NCBI GenBank assembly: GCA_028876585.1
Contig: JAGWRL010000076.1
Span: 1 to 8,606, forward strand
Length of the DNA: 8,606 bases
Reading direction: 5' to 3'
Source of the DNA: Pseudomonadota bacterium
GTDB lineage: Bacteria; Pseudomonadota; Alphaproteobacteria; Rhizobiales; Beijerinckiaceae
Shown here: positions 1 to 5,896 of the stretch, one piece after another
Layout of the letters: every line of letters begins with the position of its first letter
How positions within the stretch are numbered: the stretch's first letter is position 1
The notes under the pieces: generated by a model
What the model was told of the DNA's origin: nothing
The model's input: the letters and a program-made list of their open reading frames with translations, nothing else
Database searches by the model: none
Translations under genes and position numbers: made by a program

Positions 1-1130
1 CGGTGGCGCGAGCGGCGCAGCAGCACGTCGCGGCGATGGTCGAGCCATTGCTGCAAGCCCTCGCTGAGGCTGATGACGCGCGGCGTGATGCCGTCGACCA
101 GCACGTTCATGTTGACGGAGATGCGCGTCTCCAGCTCGCTGAGCTTGAACAGCTGCTCCATCAGCACTTCCGGCGGAACGTTGCGCGAGCGCGGCTCCAG
201 CACGATGCGCACGTCCTCGGTCGATTCGTCGCGCACGTCGGCGAGCAGCGGCGCCTTCTTCTGGTTGACGAGTTCGGCCAAAGCCTCGATCAGCCGCGAT
301 TTCTGCACGCCGTAGGGGATCTCGGTGACGATGGCGACCCAGCCGCCGCGCCCCAGCTCCTCCTTCTCCCAGCGCGCCCGCAGCCGGAAACCGCCGCGCC
401 CGCTGCGATAGACCTCGGCGATGATTGCGCGCGAATCGACCACCACGCCGCCGGTGGGGAAGTCAGGGCCGGGCACGAAATTGAGCAGCGCGTCGACGCT
501 CGCCTCCGGGTGGGCGATCAGATACAGCGCCGCGTCGAGCAGTTCCGCGACATTGTGCGGCGGCACCGAGGTCGCCATGCCGACGGCGATGCCTTGCGCG
601 CCATTGGCGAGCAGGTTGGGCGTGGCGGCCGGCAGCACCACCGGCTCCTGCGTGTCGCCGGAATAATTGTCGCGCCAGTCGATCGCGTCCTCGTCGATCC
701 CCTCCAGCAAAAGCCGGGCGAAATCGGTCAGCCGCGCCTCGGTGTAGCGATAGGCGGCGGCGTTGTCGCCGTCGATATTGCCGAAATTGCCCTGGCCCTC
801 GACCAGGGGATAACGCGACGAAAAATCCTGCGCGAGCCGGACGAGCGCCTCGTAGATCGCCTGATCGCCGTGCGGATGGAACGAGCCCATCACGTCGCCG
901 ACGATCTTCGCGCATTTCTTGAACGCCGTGCCGGGATCGAGCTTCAGCACATGCATCCCGTAGAGGATGCGCCGATGCACGGGTTTCAGCCCGTCGCGCG
1001 CGTCCGGCAGCGCGCGGCCCATGATGGTGGAGAGCGCATAGGCGAGATAACGCTCCTCCAGCGCGTCGCGCAGGTTGACGTCGATCGGTTCCGCCGGCGG
1101 CGGGGGAGGGGGCGGAGCAGCGCGGGCCAT
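1..1130 (-). CDS. parC: DNA topoisomerase IV subunit A (partial, C-terminus off the left edge)
   Basis: This is the N-terminal 376 codons of the breakage-reunion subunit of topoisomerase IV, which with ParE decatenates daughter chromosomes in the cytoplasm. Reading leftward from the ATG at 1130, the order is a proline-rich tail (residues 6-12 are all proline), then [40 protein letters not shown] sequence typical of type IIA topoisomerase A subunits. The winged-helix block with [10 protein letters not shown] (residues 85-94) follows, then [23 protein letters not shown] with the presumed catalytic tyrosine at Y129. The RYPLV and [18 protein letters not shown] wording favours ParC over GyrA. An in-frame TAA lies 9 bases before the ATG, so this is the first possible start; no clear Shine-Dalgarno sequence precedes it. 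At the position of E. coli ParC Ser80, in the quinolone-resistance region, the residue is Gln (Q90). The C-terminal beta-pinwheel is outside the window. It diverges from the restriction gene. Confidence 0.93.
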   Translation of the reverse strand, partial: MARAAPPPPPPPAEPIDVNLRDALEERYLAYALSTIMGRALPDARDGLKPVHRRILYGMHVLKLDPGTAFKKCAKIVGDVMGSFHPHGDQAIYEALVRLAQDFSSRYPLVEGQGNFGNIDGDNAAAYRYTEARLTDFARLLLEGIDEDAIDWRDNYSGDTQEPVVLPAATPNLLANGAQGIAVGMATSVPPHNVAELLDAALYLIAHPEASVDALLNFVPGPDFPTGGVVVDSRAIIAEVYRSGRGGFRLRARWEKEELGRGGWVAIVTEIPYGVQKSRLIEALAELVNQKKAPLLADVRDESTEDVRIVLEPRSRNVPPEVLMEQLFKLSELETRISVNMNVLVDGITPRVISLSEGLQQWLDHRRDVLLRRSRH

Positions 1131-1265
1131 GCGGGGGAGTTAGCGGAGGGGCTGAGTCGGGGCAAGGGGTAAAGGGGGAACGGGGGCGCCGACCGCTGCT
1201 ACCCAGCCGCAATCCGTGATACGCACGCCCGTAGCGGCGTAGGCACGATTTTCGAGTCTCGATAC
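1131..1265. other. Divergent intergenic region between parC and the restriction-modification gene
   Basis: This 135-base gap must hold the promoters of parC (minus) and of the restriction-modification gene (plus), but I find no convincing -35/-10 pair on either strand. A small inverted repeat, ACGCC (1225-1229) with GGCGT (1236-1240), and a palindrome touching the right-hand start codon are the only structures seen. Base composition falls toward the right end. No gene or tRNA is supported here. Confidence 0.5.
1252..1262. promoter_or_regulatory. 11-bp palindrome abutting the restriction gene start
   Basis: The sequence TCGAGTCTCGA is a perfect inverted repeat (5 bp arms, 1-base centre) ending 3 bases before the ATG at 1266. 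It occupies the place where a Shine-Dalgarno sequence would be expected, and none is visible. It could be an operator or a small translation-start structure, or chance in DNA rich in TCGA. Function is not shown by the sequence. Confidence 0.3.
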
Positions 1266-4200
1266 ATGACCATAAAACCCGAAACCTCTGAAATTCTAAG
1301 GCATCTATGTGCGAAGCCCGGCCATGACGAAGTCAAAGCGGATTTTCGACAATTGCTTGTCGTCGAGTTCGGCGCCGCCCTCACGGATCTGGATTTTGAA
1401 AAAAGGGTTCCCGAGGTCAAGGGACGCATCGACGCCCTGATCGGGCGAACGGTGTTCGAGGCCAAAAGCGATCTCGACCGGGAATGGGGCGACGTCGAGC
1501 GGCGCATGCCGGATTACCTCGCCGACCGGGAGCGGGAGGAGCGCCAGCATTTTGTCGGGATCGCTTCGGATGGGCGCAAATGGGCGGTTTTCGAACTGAG
1601 CGCGGGCAAGCTGGCGAAGATCAAGGAGACGGTGCTCAATCCCGACGAGGCCGGCGTATTCTTGGCCTGGCTCGACGGCGTGCTGGCGCTCAAATCCTCG
1701 TTGCCGCCCGACGCGTTGACGATCCGCAGCGAATTGGGCGCGGATTCGATCGCTTATCGCAGGGTTGACGCGCAAATGCGGGTTCTCTGGGGCAGGTTGC
1801 AAGCCGACCGCGCCGTGTCGCTCAAGCGTCAATTGTGGGCGGAACTGCTCAAGCTCGTCTATGGTCGCGAGATCAATAGCGACGAGCTTTGGTTCCAGCA
1901 TACGTTTCTGGTGGTCGTCGCCAAGTGCATCGCGCTCGCCGTCATGCGGATGCGCGAGGACGATCCCAGGCGCCTGTTGTCCGGCGAAGCCTTCGTCGCC
2001 GCGGGGATCGGCGGCGCGGTGGAAAGCGACTTCTTCGATTGGATCGTCGCCGACGCCGAGGGCGAGCAGCTTGTGCGAAGCATCATGGCGCATGTGCGCC
2101 GCTTCCGGCTCGACGAAGTCGAAAGCGACGTGCTCAAAATCCTCTACGAATCGCTGATCGACCGCGACGAACGGCATGGCCTGGGCGAATATTACACGCC
2201 CGATTGGCTGGCGGCGAAGATCGTCCGGGCGACGGTCGAGCGTCCTCTGGAACAGCGTGTGCTCGATCCTGCCTGCGGCTCGGGCACGTTCCTGTTTCAC
2301 GCGATCCGCCATTTTTTGCGCGAAGCCGAGGAGGTTGGACAGGCGCCGGGTCTGCGCGCCACGGAAGTCTGCGCGCATGTCGCGGGCGTGGATATTCATC
2401 CTGTCGCGGTCATCATCGCGCGCGTCACCTATCTGCTGGCGCTCGCCCCGGCGCTCGCGACCCGCGAGGGCAAGGTGTCGATCCCCGTCTATCTCGGCGA
2501 TTCCATGCAATTGTCGATAAGTCAATTGTTGGGGGGCAAGGAGCTGGTCATTCGCGTGCCGCCGCCGCCCGCCGGCGAAGGCCAGAGCGGCGAGAAAGAT
2601 CGCAACGGGCGCGAGCAACTCGATTTCCCCGACACGTTCTGCCGCGATCCCGCGCTTTTCGACAAAGCCATCGAGCGGATGCGCACCGGCTCGGAAGCCG
2701 ACATGAATCGCGATCAGATCGAGAAGGCGCTGTTTCGCATCACCGAGGCGCATTATCGCGAGGACGTGACGCCCGAGCAGCAACTCGCGATCCGCGATCT
2801 CGGCAAGACCTATCTGACATTCGACAGATTGCGCCGCGAGGGCCGCGACAGCGTTTGGGCCTATGTGGCGCGCAATTTGTCGCGCCCGCTCGCCTATTCC
2901 GCCGCCGGCGGTTGGGCGCATGTGCTGGTGGGCAACCCGCCCTGGGTCGCCTATCGCAATATGACCCCGGAATTGCAGAAGCGGTTTAAGGAGTTGGCGA
3001 AGGGGGAGCGGGTCTATGTCGGCGGCAAGCTGGCGACGCAAAACGATCTTTGCGCTTTGTTCACCGTTCGGGCGACCATGCTTTACCTTCGCTCGGGCGG
3101 ACGGCTGGGGTTCGTGCTGCCGATGGCTGCGCTCACGCGCGGCCAGTTCGATCCATTGCGCCGGGGATCGTTCGAGACATCACGTATCGGCTGGGATGCG
3201 GCCTGGGTGATGAACGACGACGTGCAACCGCTATTCCCCGTGCCGTCCTGCGCCGTGTTCGGTCGCCGCACGGCGGTAGCCAGGCCGCTGCCCGACAAGG
3301 TGCGCGTCTATTCGGGGACCCTGCCGCTCCGCGATGCGTCCGAGGAGATTGCCGACAAGCGGTTGAAGGTCGTTGACGGCGAACCGGCGCTCGAAGTTGC
3401 GAACTTCGAGGGCGGATCTCCTTACCGCAAGGGCTTTCGACAGGGGGCGACGCTCGTGCCGCGTATGCTTTGCCTTGTTGAGCGAAAGCTTATGGGAAGA
3501 CTGGGGGCTGATCCGAGCGCACCCTATGTCATGAGCCGCCGCAACAGCCAGGAGAAGCGGCCGTGGAAGGATTTGCCCGGCGTCGAGAGCCGTGTAGAGG
3601 CGGAATTTCTTCGGCCTGTGTTGCTGGGCGAGAGTATTCTTCCCTACCGGGTATTTCGCCCTGTGGAGGGGGTGATACCTGTGACGACTAAAGGCGAAGT
3701 GTCAGATGCCGAGGGGGCGGCCAATCGAGGTTACGATGGCCTCCATGGATGGATGCGCAAGGCGGAAGCGGTTTGGACGAAAAACGCCGAGAGCGGAACG
3801 ATGACCCTCGTTCAGCGATGGAACTATCACAATGAACTTGGGTCGCAGTTTCCAGTCGCGCCTTTAAGGGTCGTCTATGCCGCATCAGGCACAAATCCGG
3901 CGGCCTGCGTGCTACGCGATGGGGTTTCTGTTATCGAACACAAGCTCTATTGGGGCATTGCGTCGAGCGAAGCCGAAGCAAATTATCTGTGCGCCATTCT
4001 CAACAGCGAAACGTCGCGCAAGCGCGTCGAAGCCTATCAATCGCGCGGCCAGTGGGGCGCTCGCGATTTCGACAAAGTCATCTTCAACCTTCCGATCCCG
4101 CGCTTCGACCCCAAGAACAAAGTTCACATGGCGCTGGCGAAAGCGTCGGCCGAGGCGGAAGACTGCGCCGGCGCCGTCGCCTTGCCGGAAGGCGTCAAGT

Positions 4201-4307
4201 TTCAGCGCGCGCGCGCACTCGTGCGCGGCGCCCTCGCCGAGGCGGGCATCGCCAAACGGATCGACGACCTCGTCTCCCGTCTGCTCGACGGGGCTACGGC
4301 GCCATGA
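1266..4307 (+). CDS. Single-chain restriction-modification enzyme (Type IIG-like, N6-adenine methylase fused to PD-(D/E)XK nuclease)
   Basis: A 1013-residue protein that appears to combine endonuclease, DNA N6-adenine methylation and sequence recognition, as in Type IIG (Eco57I/MmeI-like, COG1002) enzymes. The N-terminal 120 residues hold a PD-(D/E)XK nuclease signature: D56, then E65-A-K67 in RIDALIGRTVFEAK, followed by a strand VGIASDGRKWAVFE. Residues about 165-305 are helical, as in the linker of these enzymes. The methylase shows motif X GEYYTP (307-312), motif I DPACGSGTF (334-342), motif II GVDIHP (374-379), motif III GDSM (411-414) and motif IV NPPW (557-560), an order of the gamma class, with a roughly 140-residue insert between III and IV. 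Residues from about 660 to the end look like the target-recognition region, with a TaqI/Eco57I-type tail (NYLCAILNSE, then QWGARDFDKVIFNLPIPRFD). No in-frame ATG, GTG or TTG lies between the upstream in-frame TAA (about 1169) and this ATG. No helicase or separate S subunit is present. BREX PglX is similar in the methylase but normally lacks this nuclease and sits in a multigene cluster. Target site unknown. Confidence 0.87.
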   Translation: MTIKPETSEILRHLCAKPGHDEVKADFRQLLVVEFGAALTDLDFEKRVPEVKGRIDALIGRTVFEAKSDLDREWGDVERRMPDYLADREREERQHFVGIASDGRKWAVFELSAGKLAKIKETVLNPDEAGVFLAWLDGVLALKSSLPPDALTIRSELGADSIAYRRVDAQMRVLWGRLQADRAVSLKRQLWAELLKLVYGREINSDELWFQHTFLVVVAKCIALAVMRMREDDPRRLLSGEAFVAAGIGGAVESDFFDWIVADAEGEQLVRSIMAHVRRFRLDEVESDVLKILYESLIDRDERHGLGEYYTPDWLAAKIVRATVERPLEQRVLDPACGSGTFLFHAIRHFLREAEEVGQAPGLRATEVCAHVAGVDIHPVAVIIARVTYLLALAPALATREGKVSIPVYLGDSMQLSISQLLGGKELVIRVPPPPAGEGQSGEKDRNGREQLDFPDTFCRDPALFDKAIERMRTGSEADMNRDQIEKALFRITEAHYREDVTPEQQLAIRDLGKTYLTFDRLRREGRDSVWAYVARNLSRPLAYSAAGGWAHVLVGNPPWVAYRNMTPELQKRFKELAKGERVYVGGKLATQNDLCALFTVRATMLYLRSGGRLGFVLPMAALTRGQFDPLRRGSFETSRIGWDAAWVMNDDVQPLFPVPSCAVFGRRTAVARPLPDKVRVYSGTLPLRDASEEIADKRLKVVDGEPALEVANFEGGSPYRKGFRQGATLVPRMLCLVERKLMGRLGADPSAPYVMSRRNSQEKRPWKDLPGVESRVEAEFLRPVLLGESILPYRVFRPVEGVIPVTTKGEVSDAEGAANRGYDGLHGWMRKAEAVWTKNAESGTMTLVQRWNYHNELGSQFPVAPLRVVYAASGTNPAACVLRDGVSVIEHKLYWGIASSEAEANYLCAILNSETSRKRVEAYQSRGQWGARDFDKVIFNLPIPRFDPKNKVHMALAKASAEAEDCAGAVALPEGVKFQRARALVRGALAEAGIAKRIDDLVSRLLDGATAP

Positions 4308-4354
4308 CGCCAATTGCCCAAAAGCTGACGGCGCGTGAGCGGCATTTTTCTTGA
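4304..4354 (+). CDS. Tiny overlapping open frame after the restriction gene (doubtful)
   Basis: An ATG overlaps the stop of the restriction-modification gene in the classic ATGA arrangement used for translational coupling. It opens a 16-codon frame (MTPIAQKLTARERHFS) ending in TGA. It is too short to classify and I recognise nothing in it. It might be the residue of a lost second gene of the operon, or simply chance, since ATGA overlaps arise easily at a TGA stop. Confidence 0.15.
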   Translation: MTPIAQKLTARERHFS

Positions 4355-4378
4355 CGTTCGGAGAAATCGAAATAGAAT
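4351..4378 (+). promoter_or_regulatory. Candidate sigma70-type promoter facing no gene
   Basis: TTGACG (4351-4356) and TAGAAT (4373-4378) are separated by 16 bases; each matches five of six consensus positions. The predicted start of transcription would be near 4384-4387. Everything downstream on this strand is either non-coding (to 4534) or antisense to serA. It is the best-matching promoter-like pair I noticed by eye in the window. Function is inferred from consensus only. Confidence 0.45.
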
Positions 4379-4405
4379 GGTCGCGCCGCCAGCCCCGGCG
4401 CGACC
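4379..4405. terminator. Perfect 10-bp GC-rich hairpin downstream of serA
   Basis: GGTCGCGCCG (4379-4388) pairs perfectly with CGGCGCGACC (4396-4405) around a 7-base loop. Read on the minus strand, it lies about 130 bases beyond the serA stop and is followed by ATTCTATTTCGATTTCT, which is T-rich but interrupted, so it may be a weak intrinsic terminator for serA. Read on the plus strand it follows the candidate -10 box immediately and would be at the very 5' end of any transcript. No uninterrupted T run exists on either side. Confidence 0.4.
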
Positions 4406-4534
4406 CGATATCGCCTCCGCCGGAGATCGCGCGGGAGCCGTCGAACAGCAGCGGCGAGTGACAGTTTTTATCACTTAAGCTCTTGAAATCGCAAGAGACA
4501 GGACTGTCACTGTCGCGCCGCGGGCAACCCCTTG
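4406..4534. other. Non-coding stretch with nested inverted repeats
   Basis: No open frame here is convincing. The stretch contains the nested stem structure at 4457-4511, a tandem ACTGTC pair at 4503-4514, and a possible small stem overlapping the serA stop (GCAA 4524-4527 with TTGC 4532-4535, flanked by CGCGG and CCGCG). It is the trailer of serA on the minus strand and the body of any RNA made from the plus-strand candidate promoter. Confidence 0.4.
4457..4511. repeat. Nested inverted repeats, possible structured RNA
   Basis: The outer arms AGTGACAGT (4457-4465) and ACTGTCACT (4503-4511) are perfect complements of 9 bp. Inside them CTCTTG (4480-4485) pairs with CAAGAG (4492-4497) over a 6-base loop. 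An alternative short pairing, AGTGA (4457-4461) with TCACT (4471-4475), is also possible. The arms are AT-mixed, unlike the GC-rich surroundings. It could be part of a small RNA, a processing site in the serA trailer, or a protein-binding dyad. No T run follows on either strand. Confidence 0.4.
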
Positions 4535-5785
4535 CTACCCCCGCGCCTCATACACCAGCCGCGCGCGGATCGTGCCCTCCAGCGCGCGGATGTCGGCGAG
4601 AAGCGGCGCGCCGTCGGCGGCGTCGGCGTCGAGCACGACGTAGCCGATCTCGCCGCGCGTTTCGTAATATTGCGCCGCGATGTTGATGGCGTGGCGGGCG
4701 AACAGATCGTTGAGCTTGCCGAGCATCCCCGGCAGGTTGCGCTGCACCTGGATGAAGCGGGTGCCGCGCGGACGCGGCGGGAGTTGCGCCTGCGGGAAAT
4801 TCACCGCGCCGACGGTGGAGCCGTTGTCGGAATAATCGACCAGCTTGCGCGCCACCTCCTCGCCGATGCGCTCCTGCGCTTCCTCGGTCGAGCCGCCGAC
4901 ATGCGGGGTGAGGATCACATTGGGCAGGCCCTGCAACGGCGAGACGAATTTCTCCGCGTTCGAGCCGGGTTCCTTGGGGAACACGTCGACCGCCGCGCCG
5001 CGCAGATGGCCCGAACGCAACGCCACCGCCAGCGCGTCGAGGTCGACCACCGTGCCACGCGCGTTGTTGATGAGGAAGGCGCCGGGCTTCATCGCCACGA
5101 TCTCCGCCGCGCCGATCATGTTGGCGGTCGCCGGCGTCTCCGGCACGTGCAGCGAGACCACGTCGCTCTGCGCCAGCAGTTCGTGCAGGGAGCCGCAAGG
5201 CTCGGTGTTGCCGTGGCGCAGCTTGTCGGTGTGGTCGTAGAAGATGACCCGCATGCCCATGCTCTCTGCGAGATAGGACAGTTGCGAGCCGATATTGCCA
5301 TAGCCGACGATGCCCAGCGTCTTGCCGCGCACCTCAAGGCTGTCGTTGGCGGATTTGTCCCAGCCGCCCTGATGGGCGGAGATCGAGCGCGGAAAAATCC
5401 GCCGCAGCAGCATGACGATCTCGCCGATGACCAGTTCGGCGACGCTGCGGGTGTTGGAGAACGGCGCGTTGAACACCGGAATGCCGAGCCGCTCGGCCGC
5501 GTCGAGGTCGACCTGATTGACGCCGACGCTGAAGCAGCCGACCGCCATCAGCCGGTCGGCCGCCTCCAGCACGGCGCGCGTGAGCTTTGTCCGCGAGCGG
5601 ATGCCGATGACATGCACGCCCTTGACCGCATCGAGCAACGCCTGCCCGTCGAGCGCCTTGGGCAGCCGCTCCAGGTTCGAATAGCCGGCCTGGGTGAAGC
5701 GCAGCACCGCGCTGTCGTTGACGCCCTCCAGCAACAGGACGCGGATCTTGTCCTTGGGCAGCGACAGGGCGGGGGCGTCGGTCAC
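4535..5785 (-). CDS. serA: D-3-phosphoglycerate dehydrogenase with ACT domain
   Basis: A 416-residue NAD-dependent enzyme oxidising 3-phosphoglycerate to 3-phosphohydroxypyruvate, the first step of serine synthesis in the cytosol. Length and sequence follow the E. coli SerA type (410 residues) rather than the roughly 530-residue type. Visible landmarks are substrate-domain blocks GIRSRT (61-66) and NAPFSNTRSVAELVIGE (106-122), nucleotide-binding GYGNIG (161-166) with D184 at the end of the second strand (NAD preference), and the catalytic set R243, E272 and H295 (in ILTPHVGGST). An ACT domain occupies about 341-416. In the ACT domain N350 and N368 match the E. coli serine-binding Asn346 and Asn364, but Gln348 stands where E. 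coli has His344, so serine feedback may be altered. The start is GTG: an in-frame TAG lies two codons upstream and AAGGA is correctly spaced. It lies 111 bases downstream of the flavin monooxygenase on the same strand. No serC is adjacent in the window. Confidence 0.96.
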   Translation of the reverse strand: MTDAPALSLPKDKIRVLLLEGVNDSAVLRFTQAGYSNLERLPKALDGQALLDAVKGVHVIGIRSRTKLTRAVLEAADRLMAVGCFSVGVNQVDLDAAERLGIPVFNAPFSNTRSVAELVIGEIVMLLRRIFPRSISAHQGGWDKSANDSLEVRGKTLGIVGYGNIGSQLSYLAESMGMRVIFYDHTDKLRHGNTEPCGSLHELLAQSDVVSLHVPETPATANMIGAAEIVAMKPGAFLINNARGTVVDLDALAVALRSGHLRGAAVDVFPKEPGSNAEKFVSPLQGLPNVILTPHVGGSTEEAQERIGEEVARKLVDYSDNGSTVGAVNFPQAQLPPRPRGTRFIQVQRNLPGMLGKLNDLFARHAINIAAQYYETRGEIGYVVLDADAADGAPLLADIRALEGTIRARLVYEARG

Positions 5786-5791
5786 GGGCTA

Positions 5792-5796
5792 TCCTT
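5792..5796 (-). promoter_or_regulatory. Ribosome-binding site of serA, fixing a GTG start
   Basis: On the minus strand AAGGA precedes the GTG (5785-5783) by 6 bases. Together with the in-frame TAG just upstream of the GTG, it identifies GTG as the start. Confidence 0.75.
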
Positions 5797-5864
5797 CAGA
5801 GCGATTCGGGGCGCGTCGCTCTCCCGTGCGGCGACGGGCCGCGGAGGTCAATCCGATTTTTTGC

Positions 5865-5890
5865 GGCGCCCATGCGTCATGGGGGGCGCC
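5865..5890. other. Stem-loop just after the monooxygenase stop
   Basis: CCCATG (5869-5874) pairs with CATGGG (5878-5883) around a 3-base loop, and GGCG (5865-5868) can extend the stem with CGCC (5887-5890) across a 3-base bulge. It starts 6 bases past the stop codon of the monooxygenase in the minus-strand message. On that strand it is followed by an A run, not a T run, so it is not a standard intrinsic terminator. It may stabilise the upstream message or mark a processing point between this gene and serA. Confidence 0.35.
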
Positions 5891-5896
5891 CCTGGT

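Noticed and set aside
1240..1265. T-loop-like TTCGAGTCTC suggesting a tRNA end
   Set aside because: No anticodon arm, acceptor stem or GG preceding the loop can be built from the flanking bases.
1305..3041. Long open frame of 578 codons on the minus strand under the restriction gene
   Set aside because: It is antisense to an enzyme with clear motifs, shows no recognisable domain, and such shadows are common in GC-rich DNA.
1266..4307. BREX PglX or DISARM methylase
   Set aside because: A PD-(D/E)XK nuclease signature is present at the N-terminus and none of the partner genes of those systems is in the window; genes beyond the window cannot be excluded but both neighbours are housekeeping.
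1197..4540. Direct repeat TGCTACCC at 1197-1204 and 4533-4540 flanking the restriction gene, as a possible insertion duplication
   Set aside because: Only 8 bases, no extension on either side, and the right copy overlaps the serA stop codon; expected by chance at this length.
5865..5890. Intrinsic terminator between the monooxygenase and serA
   Set aside because: On the coding (minus) strand the stem is followed by an A run rather than T, so read-through into serA remains likely.
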